This document shows positions 23,097-31,671 of a DNA stretch of 31,702 nt, one piece after another. The translations under genes and the position numbers were made by a program. Location of the stretch: positions 1-31,702 of the forward strand of contig JBNARO010000023.1 in assembly GCA_049718665.1 (NCBI GenBank). The letters are read 5' to 3'. Below the pieces are notes generated by a model. The model was not told where the DNA came from and ran no database searches. It saw only the letters and a program-made list of their open reading frames with translations. This DNA comes from NZ13-RE01 sp049718665. GTDB taxonomy: Bacteria; Dictyoglomota; Dictyoglomia; Dictyoglomales; Dictyoglomaceae. Numbering within the stretch: the stretch's first letter is position 1; each line of letters starts with the position of its first letter.

Positions 23097-24410
23097 CTAA
23101 TCCTTTACAGCCACACTCACATTATCGAAAAGGACCGATGGAAAAACACCCATATTGGAAATATAAGCTCTGTTTTCTATACCTATTACATTTTTCATTA
23201 CCTCATAAATATTTCCCGCTACCATGGCATCTTTCACATGTCCCACAATCTCTCCATTCTCCACATATAAACCTGGGGAAAGTCCAATGGAAAAATCACC
23301 ATTAGGGATATTTCCACTGTGAGCTCCTAAAGCACCCGCTACTATTATTCCCTGGTCCATGGATTTTATTAGATCATAAAAGTCTTTGTCCCCTGGCTGT
23401 ATATGAAGATGTTCCAGGGCAGGCGTAGGTCTCACCCTAATACTCTCTCCGCTCCAATCGGAGACCCTATATCCATTTCCTGTGGATTCAACCTTCATCT
23501 TACTTCCATAATAGAGGTCGTAATAAAAATTCTTCAGAACTCCTTTCTCTACTATGGGAAGGAGCTTGGTCTCTACCCCTTCATCGTCAAAGGGTCTTGC
23601 TCCAGGTAGAGATTCATCAAAGGGATCATCATATATATTGATAGCTGAATCAAAAATTTGGCTACCTATCTTGTCAATCAATGGACTGGTCCTTTCGTAC
23701 ACATTTTTACCATTGGTAGCATAGTTAAGCCTCCATATCAATACATACATAGTATTAGGTAGAAATATCACCTTCAACCTTCCACCCTTAGGCTTTACCT
23801 CCTTCCTTGAACTGTTATAAAGAAAGGTAATATAATCAAGATCTTCTTTGGAAAATTCTTTAAATTTTTTGTCCACCACTGCCCTTGTAATTGAAGCATA
23901 GGACCCAGAATACATTGCTGCTGCATAACACATATAAAAAGAATATTTAGTACTATAATCCACTCCATGGCTATTTATTATCCTTATCTCTGAAATCGAC
24001 TTAACCATACCCACATTAATTTGGGTATTAGTAGCTTGGGATAATATATCCGATACCCTTTGACCTTCCTCCACCATCTTTGTATTAGTAAGGTTTTCTA
24101 TTTCAGGGTCATAGGTACTAAGAGTTTTTAAATTATTTTTTGTAGGAAGAGAAAATTCAACCTTTATATCTCCTTTTAATGATTCAACAGCATTCTTAAC
24201 AAATTCTTCAGGGTCAAGAAGATTCTTAGTATAAGAAAAACCCAACTTTCCATCTTTAATTATCCTCAAGGATATCCCTGACTGAATAGAACTTTCTATA
24301 TCCTTTAACACTCCGTTTTCAAAAGAGATATCTGAAGAGAAATTATTAACCTGATATACCTCAACTTCATCTGCGTACTTTTTCCCTATCTCAACCAATT
24401 TTTCAATCAT
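23097..24410 (-). CDS. tldE: TldE/PmbA metalloprotease partner
   Basis: A 437-aa TldD/PmbA family protein, the non-catalytic partner of the heterodimeric TldD-TldE protease that trims peptides such as microcin precursors and degrades unfolded short peptides. It has the family halves with ARPFDDEGVETK, VSDWSGESIRVRPTPALEH and GIIVAGALGAHSGNIPNGDFSIG. It lacks the HExxxH metal motif, as expected for TldE. Its ATG overlaps the tldD stop by 1 nt (TAATG), so the pair is co-translated. No peptide natural-product gene is visible beside it. Confidence 0.92.
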   Translation of the reverse strand: MIEKLVEIGKKYADEVEVYQVNNFSSDISFENGVLKDIESSIQSGISLRIIKDGKLGFSYTKNLLDPEEFVKNAVESLKGDIKVEFSLPTKNNLKTLSTYDPEIENLTNTKMVEEGQRVSDILSQATNTQINVGMVKSISEIRIINSHGVDYSTKYSFYMCYAAAMYSGSYASITRAVVDKKFKEFSKEDLDYITFLYNSSRKEVKPKGGRLKVIFLPNTMYVLIWRLNYATNGKNVYERTSPLIDKIGSQIFDSAINIYDDPFDESLPGARPFDDEGVETKLLPIVEKGVLKNFYYDLYYGSKMKVESTGNGYRVSDWSGESIRVRPTPALEHLHIQPGDKDFYDLIKSMDQGIIVAGALGAHSGNIPNGDFSIGLSPGLYVENGEIVGHVKDAMVAGNIYEVMKNVIGIENRAYISNMGVFPSVLFDNVSVAVKD

Positions 24411-25774
24411 TATTTAACACCTCCTATCACTACATTCTTAACCAATATATGGGGACCTCCATGACAAGATCTTATGTTAAGCTGTCCTTTACCACACCCT
24501 CCTACCTCAGAAAGCTCAAAGTCTTTCCCTATAGCTACTATATCCATTAAAGTTCTATAAAGATTACCCGAGATATTTATATCCCTAAGTAATTTTCCTA
24601 CCTTTCCGTTTTTTACCTCAAAGGCATACTGGGCTCCAAAGGTAAAATTCTCACCCGATGTTTGTCCTCCTTTGGCGTCCAATATGTAAAGACCATCCCC
24701 CAGAAGATCTAAAAGCTCCTCAAAAGATTTATTCTTAGGCTCGATAAATACATTTCCCATCCTCACAATAGGAGCATATCTATAATCTTCAGCCACGCAA
24801 TGTCCTGAAACAGGCTCCCCAAACTCTGCTGCTGTTCTTCTGGAATGAAGTCTCCCAGAAAGCACTCCATCCTTTAACAGATAGGTCTTTCTTGCTCTTA
24901 CACCTTCATCATCATATTTATAAAAGCCGAGTTGATTAGGCATGGTGGGATCGTCAATTATGGTTAAAATATCGTTACCAAGTTTTGCTCCTATCTTCAT
25001 TTTCTCCCTCATAGAAGGATTGTCCTCTATTAGATCTGCCTCAGAGAAATGTCCAAAGGCTTCGTGGGTAAAAACTCCTGTCATGTCAGGATTTAATATA
25101 ACATTGTAAACTCCTCCTTCTACCGGCTCTGCCTTTAAAAGATCAAGAACAATCTTGGTCTTCTTTTCAAATTCCTCTTCCCTATTCCTTAATCTATAAA
25201 ATCCATCACTTCCTCCTATTCCCACTCTCACATTCTGCACCAAAGATCCATCCCTACTTATAAGCATACCCCTTATTCCAGTGGTTATTAGGTCTTCCCT
25301 TATCTCTGTTCCCTCAGAGCTTACAAAATATTTCTCCCTTATAACCTCAGTATACTGCATATTGGTAGTGATATTCTCAAAGCTTAAAGGAATTTCGTTA
25401 TAGTGCATCAAAAGCTCAAGTTTTTCATCTATGGAGATTCCTCTTGGATCCTCTCTTAAAGGAGGAATAAAAGTATCTTTAATAACTTCTACCTCTGCAA
25501 GTTTGACCTTTTTCTTAGAATTTTTCGAGATCAATTCCGCATTTTCAAGACAGATCCTTAGAGCTTTTTCTGCATCTTCAATCCTGGTAAAAGCTACCGA
25601 GGAAAATCCCCCATCTTTAAGTACCCTTACCACAAATCCATCTCCAGTGTTAGTACCAAGCTGAAATATTTCTCGGTTATTTAGGATAATTTTGGTCTCC
25701 CTCATCTTTTCATAACGGATATCTACATAATCCGCAGAGATCTTTGAGAGGATCCCCTTTAGTACATCAAACAT
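24410..25774 (-). CDS. tldD: TldD zinc metalloprotease
   Basis: A 454-aa catalytic subunit of TldD-TldE. The zinc motif is HEAFGH (H237, E238, H242), and a Cys in EVGGCGKGQLN near the C-terminus matches the family's third ligand region. Other family stretches are YKYDDEGVRARKTYLLKDGVL-type sequence, SRRTAAEFGEPVSGH and GGQTSGENFTFGAQYAFEV. AAAGGAGG stands before the ATG at 25774, with a closer AAAAGGAA. It is the first gene of tldD-tldE-aldo/keto reductase. Confidence 0.94.
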   Translation of the reverse strand: MFDVLKGILSKISADYVDIRYEKMRETKIILNNREIFQLGTNTGDGFVVRVLKDGGFSSVAFTRIEDAEKALRICLENAELISKNSKKKVKLAEVEVIKDTFIPPLREDPRGISIDEKLELLMHYNEIPLSFENITTNMQYTEVIREKYFVSSEGTEIREDLITTGIRGMLISRDGSLVQNVRVGIGGSDGFYRLRNREEEFEKKTKIVLDLLKAEPVEGGVYNVILNPDMTGVFTHEAFGHFSEADLIEDNPSMREKMKIGAKLGNDILTIIDDPTMPNQLGFYKYDDEGVRARKTYLLKDGVLSGRLHSRRTAAEFGEPVSGHCVAEDYRYAPIVRMGNVFIEPKNKSFEELLDLLGDGLYILDAKGGQTSGENFTFGAQYAFEVKNGKVGKLLRDINISGNLYRTLMDIVAIGKDFELSEVGGCGKGQLNIRSCHGGPHILVKNVVIGGVK

Positions 25775-25803
25775 TTCCTTTTAGCCTCCTTTCAGTAATA
25801 CTT

Positions 25804-25832
25804 TTGACGATCCTTTAAGAGTATATCAGAAT
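25804..25832 (+). promoter_or_regulatory. Putative promoter of the decayed secreted-protein gene
   Basis: TTGACG (25804-25809) and CAGAAT (25827-25832) are 17 bp apart on the plus strand. AAGGGGGAG and a TTG start follow. Confidence 0.4.
25820..25828 (-). promoter_or_regulatory. Extended -10 promoter of the tldD operon
   Basis: On the minus strand TGATATACT gives TATACT preceded by TGA. No good -35 is seen. The start point would be some 35-45 nt upstream of the tldD ATG. It overlaps the divergent promoter at 25804-25832. Confidence 0.4.
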
Positions 25833-25855
25833 TTAAACTGAAGGGGGAGAATGAT

Positions 25856-26252
25856 TTGAAAATAATAAGATCCCTATTAATTTTTCCCTTTTATATCTTT
25901 TGTTAGTCCTTCCTTCGCTCAAAAACCTCTAACATTGCAGAATCTCACCCTCGAGCCCAATGAAGTCCCTTCTAAGCCCGGTAAAGTCCCTTCATGGTTA
26001 CAGCGTGGATTAGCCTTTGTTTATAAATTCCAAGGAGTTTTTGGAGATAAAACATCAGCAGGTACTGGTCAAAGGTACCATATCCATATAGTAACAAATA
26101 TTGATAAAGATATGGCTTATGGCATAACCTTTCATGTACTTATTGCTGCGGGATATCCTTCTTACAATGGTAGTATAAGCCCTCTAAAGAATCACCGAAA
26201 TTCTACCTGTAGGGACTGCTTCCTGTCCAATAGAAAGATGGGTGGTACCTAA
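25856..26252 (+). pseudogene. Secreted protein gene with frameshifted signal peptide (unrecognised family)
   Basis: A TTG at 25856 after AAGGGGGAG starts LKIIRSLLIF, then meets TAG at 25904. One base out of frame the signal peptide continues as FPFISFVSPSFA with likely cleavage before QKPLT. The mature part then runs to 26252: LTLEPNEVPSKPGKVPSWLQ, RGLAFVYKFQGVFGDKTSAG, TFHVLIAAGYPSYNGSI. The end (NHRNSTCRDCFLSNRKMGGT) looks unnatural, while another frame reads ITEILPVGTASCPIERWVV, so a second shift near 26190 is likely. I do not recognise the family. A divergent gene in decay is the best description. Confidence 0.5.
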
Positions 26253-26287
26253 TATATAAATATCTAATGTTTCCATACTTACCTTTA

Positions 26288-26488
26288 TTAACTCTTAACA
26301 TAGATCATCTCTTCAAAATTTCTAATAATAAGCATACATTTAAAAAGATCTATGCTCTCTTCCCTACTTATATTTCCTTCTTTTAATTCTTCTTTTAAAG
26401 ATTTTTTATATCGAAACTTAGGTACCTTTCCACCTACCTTAATATATCCTGGTTCAAATTCTGGTAATATAGGTATTTCCTTTGGCAA
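26288..26488 (-). pseudogene. N-terminal fragment of a 2-oxoacid dehydrogenase E1 alpha subunit
   Basis: The TTG at 26488 with AGGAGG 8 nt upstream gives 66 residues ending in NISREESIDLFKCMLIIRNF and EEMIY. The L-x-x-M-L-x-I-R-x-F-E-E helix is the hallmark start of thiamine-diphosphate-dependent E1 alpha (PdhA/AcoA type), whose full length is about 320-360 aa. Translation stops right after this helix and the cofactor-binding region is absent downstream, so the gene is truncated. It lies at the end of the rhamnose-type transport operon and may once have been its last gene. Confidence 0.7.
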
Positions 26489-26515
26489 CTTAAATACCTC
26501 CTGTTCAAAATAATA

Positions 26516-26899
26516 TTAATCATCATTCCATGCTATAGCAGTCATATATGAAAGATTAGGCTGACGGGTATCAAGTCTTGAATGTTGAACTACAATCTTT
26601 ACATCACTCTCCACCTTTATTGCAAAAGGCACATTTCTTTCAAGTTTAACTCCAAGAATCTCCTCTGATTTATCCAGTCTTACATGCCAAGTTCTTTCGG
26701 GAAGTACAATTATTTCTTTAGATTCTATGGGATCCCTATCTTCAAAATAAAAAGTGAATTTAACCTTAGCGGGTTTATCATTAACATTTAAAATACAAGT
26801 TGATTCATGGCTTGGCAAATTAGGATCGCCAACTTCAGGTAGATAGGCGTCAGGAATAAGCCAAATCTTTGCTCCTATCTCTTTATCCATATTCTTCAC
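26516..26899 (-). CDS. Sensory-rhodopsin-transducer-like (ASRT/DUF1362) protein
   Basis: A 127-aa all-beta protein resembling the Anabaena sensory rhodopsin transducer family. Motifs are IWLIPDAYLP (13-22), SHESTCILNVND, FTFYFEDRDPIESK, LPERTWHVRLD and VKIVVQHSRLDTRQPN. No rhodopsin gene is present. Related proteins occur in non-photosynthetic bacteria near carbohydrate genes, so a role in sugar sensing or handling is more plausible than phototransduction; this is inference. The start is a GTG at 26899 after AAAGGG; an ATG at 26890 is an alternative. It lies 9 nt after the second permease gene and is probably part of that operon. Confidence 0.75.
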   Translation of the reverse strand: MKNMDKEIGAKIWLIPDAYLPEVGDPNLPSHESTCILNVNDKPAKVKFTFYFEDRDPIESKEIIVLPERTWHVRLDKSEEILGVKLERNVPFAIKVESDVKIVVQHSRLDTRQPNLSYMTAIAWNDD

Positions 26900-26908
26900 A
26901 CAACCCTT

Positions 26909-27871
26909 TCATTTATGTTTAATTGTTCTTATTCTTCTCTGCTCTAATAAGTTAGATATGAGTACTGTTCCCACAAGCAATAAACCCATAATTATGGTTA
27001 TTACTTGACTTGGTATGTTTAATAAATTTAAACTATAGGTTAAAAAACCAATTAAAAACAAAGAGAGAACAACACCAATCATATTTCCAGATCCCCCAAG
27101 AATACTAACTCCCCCAAGAACCACTATTGCAATAGTTTCAAGCTCTAAACCAATACCAATATCTGGCCTTATACTACTCAATCTTGAAGTAAGAAGAATA
27201 GCCCCTAAACCAGACATAAAACCAGTAATAGTAAATAGAATTATCTTTATCCTCTCCACCGGAATTCCCGAAAATTTACAAGCCTGTTCGTTATTCCCAA
27301 TGGAATAAACATATCTCCCAAAGGTAGTTTTATGCAAAACAAAACCAAAAATTATTGCAAAGATGGCATACAAAACCAAAGAAAAAGGAATAGGGGTTCC
27401 TGGAATATAACCTTGTCCCAAATACATAAAACTCTCTGATTCAATCCCCACAACGGTATCTTGAAGTAGCATATAAGCTATTCCCCTATATAGAGCATAG
27501 GTACCTAAGGTTACTGCAATAGCTAGAAGATTAAACCTTACAATCAAATATCCATTTAAAAAACCACCTATAGTAGCAATTATAATTCCTATGAGAGCAC
27601 AAATCCAAATATTAATTCCCATTCTATGAAGAACCCCCATGAATGCAGAAGTCATTCCCATATTAGATGCTACAGAGATGTCTATGTTGCCACTTATAAT
27701 AATATAAGTCATTGCAAGAGAGATAAGCCCTTTCTCCATAAAGTTTGTAGTGTTATCCAATAGATTAATAATATCTAAAAAGTACGGCGAGAGAAAACTA
27801 CTTGCTAAAAAGACAAGAGAAATTAATAGGAGAAGTATTATTTCCCAGGTTATTTTTAACCTTATTTTCAT
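26909..27871 (-). CDS. Rhamnose-type ABC transporter permease 2 (RbsC family)
   Basis: A 320-aa BPD_transp_2 family permease with about eight to ten membrane segments. Family motifs are LAMTYIIISGNIDISVASNMG, FNLLAIAVTLGTYALYRGIAY, and the conserved AIVVLGGVSILGGSGNMIGV near the C-terminus. It overlaps permease 1 by 4 nt (ATGA). Two distinct permeases with one double ATPase is the arrangement of RhaP-RhaQ and LsrC-LsrD systems. Confidence 0.88.
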   Translation of the reverse strand: MKIRLKITWEIILLLLISLVFLASSFLSPYFLDIINLLDNTTNFMEKGLISLAMTYIIISGNIDISVASNMGMTSAFMGVLHRMGINIWICALIGIIIATIGGFLNGYLIVRFNLLAIAVTLGTYALYRGIAYMLLQDTVVGIESESFMYLGQGYIPGTPIPFSLVLYAIFAIIFGFVLHKTTFGRYVYSIGNNEQACKFSGIPVERIKIILFTITGFMSGLGAILLTSRLSSIRPDIGIGLELETIAIVVLGGVSILGGSGNMIGVVLSLFLIGFLTYSLNLLNIPSQVITIIMGLLLVGTVLISNLLEQRRIRTIKHK

Positions 27872-28875
27872 GCTCTCCTCCTATATCCTTTCTGATATCT
27901 TCCTGCAATTAAAGAATCCACAATTACAGCAATCAGGAACATTAAACCCTGAAGTGAAAGTTTATAAAAAGGTGATATTTTCATAACATTCAAACCATTA
28001 ACAATCATTGTCAAAAGCAATGCCCCTAAAACTACTCCACCTATCTTTCCAGATCCACCTGTAGTTTTTACTCCTCCTATAACCACAGCAGAAATAGCAG
28101 AGAGTTCAAATCCCATCGCAGCACTACTTTCTGCAGAAGCAAAACGAGAAGTATATAAGACTCCACTAAGTCCTGCAAGAATTCCTGAAATAAAATAGAC
28201 TAAAAATAATACTCTTACCCTATTGATACCAATATAGACTGCAGATTGAGGATTATTTCCAACAGCATAAATACTTCTTCCAATAACCTTATAATTCAAA
28301 AGATAATAAAAAAACAAAAAAACAATAAGAGCATAGACTACTAATATAGGAACGCCTAATATTTCAACTCGGGTGAGGAGTTTGTACCCTTCAGGCATCT
28401 CATGAGCATTAACCCATCTCCCTTTACTAATTAGGTATACAATCCCCCTAAATATGTACATAGTTGAGAGAGTGGCAATTATAGGGATAACCTTTCCCTT
28501 CGCTACAAAAAGACCATTGATAACTCCACATATTCCTCCGATCAAAATTCCAATTAGAGGAGCTAATACTATAGGGAAATTAGGAAAATCTCTATAAAGC
28601 ATTGACACAATCATTCCTGTCAAGGCAAGGTTAGAACCTACAGAAAGATCTATGCCACCCGTAAGTATAACCATCATCTCTCCTATAGCGACAATGGTTA
28701 ATATGGATGCATCAAGAAAAATATAACGAAGATTCTCCCAACTCACAAAATAGAGATTCCTCAATGCTATAATTAATCCAAATAGAAAGAGAGGGAAAAT
28801 TATTCCGATTTCCCTTAACTTTGAAATATCATAACCCTCTTCTTTTAGTTCATTTATAAACCCCAATTTTGCCAT
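27868..28875 (-). CDS. Rhamnose-type ABC transporter permease 1 (RbsC family)
   Basis: A 335-aa BPD_transp_2 permease with about eight to ten membrane segments. It has VAIGEMMVILTGGIDLSVGS, VIPIIATLSTMYIFRGIVYL, FALWxx-like ISAVVIGGVKTTGGSGKIGG and a basic tail. GGGGGGAT precedes the ATG at 28875, 15 nt after the ATPase gene. It forms the membrane channel with the product of 26909-27871. Confidence 0.88.
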   Translation of the reverse strand: MAKLGFINELKEEGYDISKLREIGIIFPLFLFGLIIALRNLYFVSWENLRYIFLDASILTIVAIGEMMVILTGGIDLSVGSNLALTGMIVSMLYRDFPNFPIVLAPLIGILIGGICGVINGLFVAKGKVIPIIATLSTMYIFRGIVYLISKGRWVNAHEMPEGYKLLTRVEILGVPILVVYALIVFLFFYYLLNYKVIGRSIYAVGNNPQSAVYIGINRVRVLFLVYFISGILAGLSGVLYTSRFASAESSAAMGFELSAISAVVIGGVKTTGGSGKIGGVVLGALLLTMIVNGLNVMKISPFYKLSLQGLMFLIAVIVDSLIAGRYQKGYRRRA

Positions 28876-28890
28876 CTTATCCCCCCAAAA

Positions 28891-30405
28891 TTACAAACTT
28901 TTTGTATATCCTTTTCTTCCTAAAGCCATAGATAAAATCTTTTCCTGAGTTGCTTCTCTCCTTGGGATAACACCAACTATCCTTCCTTCGTGCATCACAA
29001 GTATCCTATCACTCATTCCAATAATCTCTGGCATTTCAGAAGAAATTAGAATTATCCCATAACCCTCCTGAGCAAGCTTATTTATTAACTGATATATGGC
29101 CACTTTTGCCCCTACATCTACACCTCTTGTAGGTTCATCAAGAATAAGTATCTTTGGTTTAGTGGCGAGCCATTTTGCAAGTACGACCCTCTGCTGATTT
29201 CCTCCCGAAAGACTCATTACTTTTTGTCTTATTCCAGAAGCTCTAATATCAAGAAGTTCAAAGTACCTTTTTGTAAGTACTTCCTCCTCTTTTTTATTTA
29301 TTACTCCTGTATTTGCCAAATTTTCTAAGATAGGAAGTGTAATATTACAAACTATATCCATAGGCAAAAGCAAACCATGTTGATGCCTGTCTTCAGGAAC
29401 ATAAACTATTCCAAGACTAATAGCATCTTTAGGATTTTTTATATCTACTTTTTCCCCTCTTACATATATCTCTCCTTTATCTTTATTTCTTATACCAAAT
29501 ATAGTCTGAGCAACTTCAGTCCTACCAGAACCAACGAGACCACCAATACCTAAAACCTCTCCCTCAAAAAGCTCAAAAGAAACATCATAAAACTCCCCAT
29601 TCCTTGTTAACCCATCAACCCTCAACAAAGGTTTTCCTCTTTTTGTCTCTACCTTTGGATACATATCCTCCAACTTCCTTCCTACCATCATCTGAATGAG
29701 TTCATCCACATTAGTCTCTGACACCTCTTTTGTCCCTACATACTGTCCGTCTCTTAACACTGTTACTCTATCAGCTATTTCAAAAACTTCTTCAAGCCTG
29801 TGAGAAATAAAAATTATGGATTTTCCTTTTTCTTTTAAATTCTGGATAATATTAAAAAGCCTTTGCGTCTCTTCCAAGGTTAGTGAAGATGTAGGCTCAT
29901 CCATAATCAAAATTTCGGGATCTATGGACAAAACCCTTGCAATTTCCACGATTTGCCTTTCTGCAATACTTAAATTTTTAACAGGAACCTTAGGATCTAT
30001 TTCAATACCTAAGGAATTTAGAAAAGCCTTCGCCTCTTTATATAAATTTTTCCAATCAATACTTCTAAAGGAAGACCTATACTTATAATGACCAATAAAT
30101 ATGTTTTCTGCTACACTTAGTTCAGGAAATAAAGCAAGTTCTTGAAAAACTGCCGCAATTCCATGTTTTTGAGCATCCATTGGATTATTAAAGTATACTT
30201 TTTTACCCCTCAATAAAATATTTCCATGATCAGGCTGTAGAACTCCACTTATAATTTTTATCAATGTAGACTTTCCCGCACCGTTTTCGCCAAGTAAAGC
30301 ATGGATCTCACCCTTTTTTAGATTGAAATTTACTCCTTCTAAGACTGGTTTTATTCCTGTGAAGGATTTATATATATTTCTAACCTCTAAAATATAATCT
30401 TCCAT
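28891..30405 (-). CDS. Rhamnose-type ABC transporter double ATPase (RbsA/RhaT family)
   Basis: A 504-aa protein with two fused nucleotide-binding domains. The N-domain has Walker A GENGAGKST (39-47), signature LSIAERQIVEIARVL and Walker B ILIMDEPTSSLT. The C-domain has a degenerate Walker A GGLVGSGRTEV, as is usual in this family, signature LSGGNQQRVVLAKWL and Walker B ILILDEPTRGVDVG. GGAGGAG lies upstream of the ATG at 30405. A terminator-like hairpin separates it from the binding-protein gene, so it is probably expressed at a lower level than the latter. Confidence 0.92.
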   Translation of the reverse strand: MEDYILEVRNIYKSFTGIKPVLEGVNFNLKKGEIHALLGENGAGKSTLIKIISGVLQPDHGNILLRGKKVYFNNPMDAQKHGIAAVFQELALFPELSVAENIFIGHYKYRSSFRSIDWKNLYKEAKAFLNSLGIEIDPKVPVKNLSIAERQIVEIARVLSIDPEILIMDEPTSSLTLEETQRLFNIIQNLKEKGKSIIFISHRLEEVFEIADRVTVLRDGQYVGTKEVSETNVDELIQMMVGRKLEDMYPKVETKRGKPLLRVDGLTRNGEFYDVSFELFEGEVLGIGGLVGSGRTEVAQTIFGIRNKDKGEIYVRGEKVDIKNPKDAISLGIVYVPEDRHQHGLLLPMDIVCNITLPILENLANTGVINKKEEEVLTKRYFELLDIRASGIRQKVMSLSGGNQQRVVLAKWLATKPKILILDEPTRGVDVGAKVAIYQLINKLAQEGYGIILISSEMPEIIGMSDRILVMHEGRIVGVIPRREATQEKILSMALGRKGYTKSL

Positions 30406-30430
30406 ATTCAGAAAAAACTCCTCCTAACAA

Positions 30431-30460
30431 ATAAAAAGGGGAGGATAAAATATCCTCCCC
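30431..30460 (-). terminator. Attenuator-type terminator between binding-protein and ATPase genes
   Basis: GGGGAGGATA (30438-30447) and TATCCTCCCC (30451-30460) form a perfect 10-bp stem with a 3-nt loop. On the minus strand it is followed by TTTTTAT. It lies inside an operon, so partial termination would give excess binding protein over the membrane components. Confidence 0.82.
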
Positions 30461-30474
30461 CTAAAATTTTTCTA

Positions 30475-31479
30475 TTAGTAGACTTTTGACCAATAATCTA
30501 TGTTGGAAGCATCAAATACAAAGGGAGGCCCAAGAATTATCATTCTTCCACCATTTCCTTCATCTACAATTGTTCTTTTTCCAAGTCTTCCTAAATCAAC
30601 TTTTTCTCCAACATTCCCTTTAATTTCTTTTGTTAATAAACGATAAGTAGCATAAATTGTTGCATAACCTAAGTCTATAGGATTCCATAAAGCAAAGGCC
30701 TTACAAGTACCTCTTTTTACATATTCTGCCATTTCGCTTGGTAAACCAAGTCCTGTAAGCTGAACTTTACCAGATAAACCAGCATCTTCAATGGCACGAG
30801 CAGTCGCAGCAATACCGACAGTCGTAGGAGAAATTATACCCTTTAAGTTAGGATAAGACTTAAATAATCCCATTGCTTCGTTGTAGCTTTTTTCCCTTAT
30901 ATCATCGCCATAAACTATGGCCACTAATTTCATCTTACTATACTCTGGTTTCTTTAACTCTTCCTTCATCCAAGCAATCCATGTATTTTGATTAGCCATT
31001 GTAGATGCAGCACTAACTATAGCAATTTCACCTTCATAGTTGATCATCTTTGCTAGGAGTTGTACCTGAATTCTTCCTATCTGTTCCATATCTGCTTGGT
31101 TTACAAACAGCTTTCTTCCCTGTGGTTTCACTGCTGAATCAAAGGTTACCACTATAATTCCTCTAAGTTGTGCCTTTCTGCATACTGGTACTAAAGCATC
31201 AGGATCATTCGCAGAAACACAAATTGCACTAACTTTTTGAGCAATCATTGAATTAATTATATCAATTTGTCCTTGTACACTAGATGCTACAGGAGCTTGA
31301 TGTATCACAGTAATTCCTAATTCTTTTGCTGCTTCTTGTGCCCCTTTGTTTACTGCTTCAAAGAATGGATTACCCGCTGTTTTAGTTACTAATCCAATCA
31401 CATATTTCTTCTGAGCAAGACTTTCTGTTCCTAGTACAACTAACAAAAAAAGAAGCAAAACAATCAAAAATTTTTTCAT
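30475..31479 (-). CDS. rhaS: Rhamnose-type ABC transporter substrate-binding protein (RhaS-like)
   Basis: A 334-aa Peripla_BP_4 family protein. The signal peptide (about 1-22) is KKFLIVLLLFLLVVLGTESLA, cleaved before QKKYV. It lacks a lipobox Cys. Motifs typical of RhaS are AGNPFFEAVNKGAQEAAKELG, ISANDPDALVP-like VSANDPDALVPVCRKAQLRG, QNTWIAWMKEELKKPEYSKM, SPTTVGIAATARAIEDAGL, TGLGLPSEMAEYVKRG and ALWNPIDLGYATIYA. The AI-2 binding protein LsrB is a relative but matches these segments less well. AGGAGGGGATC precedes the ATG at 31479. It is the first gene of an operon ending in a sensory-transducer-like protein. No rhamnose isomerase, kinase or aldolase is visible here. Confidence 0.88.
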   Translation of the reverse strand: MKKFLIVLLLFLLVVLGTESLAQKKYVIGLVTKTAGNPFFEAVNKGAQEAAKELGITVIHQAPVASSVQGQIDIINSMIAQKVSAICVSANDPDALVPVCRKAQLRGIIVVTFDSAVKPQGRKLFVNQADMEQIGRIQVQLLAKMINYEGEIAIVSAASTMANQNTWIAWMKEELKKPEYSKMKLVAIVYGDDIREKSYNEAMGLFKSYPNLKGIISPTTVGIAATARAIEDAGLSGKVQLTGLGLPSEMAEYVKRGTCKAFALWNPIDLGYATIYATYRLLTKEIKGNVGEKVDLGRLGKRTIVDEGNGGRMIILGPPFVFDASNIDYWSKVY

Positions 31480-31605
31480 ATAGATCCCCTCCTAAAATAA
31501 GATTTTAAGTCACAAACCTACAATTGATTAAAGATTAGTAATTTTATACCTCCTTCCCTAACAAATATTTTCACCTTTGATTATTTTATATTTTCATTTG
31601 TTTTC

Positions 31606-31634
31606 ATTCTACATAAAAATGTGTAGATTGTCAA
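31606..31634 (-). promoter_or_regulatory. Consensus promoter of the rhamnose-type transport operon
   Basis: On the minus strand TTGACA (31629-31634) and TAGAAT (31606-31611) are 17 bp apart. The predicted leader of about 120 nt contains an extra strong SD-like AAGGAGGTA (31547-31555) with no ATG after it. Confidence 0.85.
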
Positions 31635-31647
31635 GATGAAATTGAGA

Positions 31648-31671
31648 CTGACCTGTAATCACTTTTATCAC
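31648..31671 (+). repeat. IS-end-like repeat upstream of the transport operon promoter
   Basis: The first 14 bp (CTGACCTGTAATCA) are identical to 7735-7748, and the full 24 bp match 8009-8032 at 20 positions on the opposite strand. It begins 14 bp upstream of the -35 box. It may be the left end of an element that continues beyond the window edge, or a lone remnant. Confidence 0.45.

Noticed and set aside
30475..31479. AI-2 binding protein LsrB
   Set aside because: The VGIAATARAIEDAGL, TGLGLPSEMAEY and ALWNPIDLGY segments fit RhaS better than LsrB, and no lsrK, lsrF or lsrG genes are nearby.
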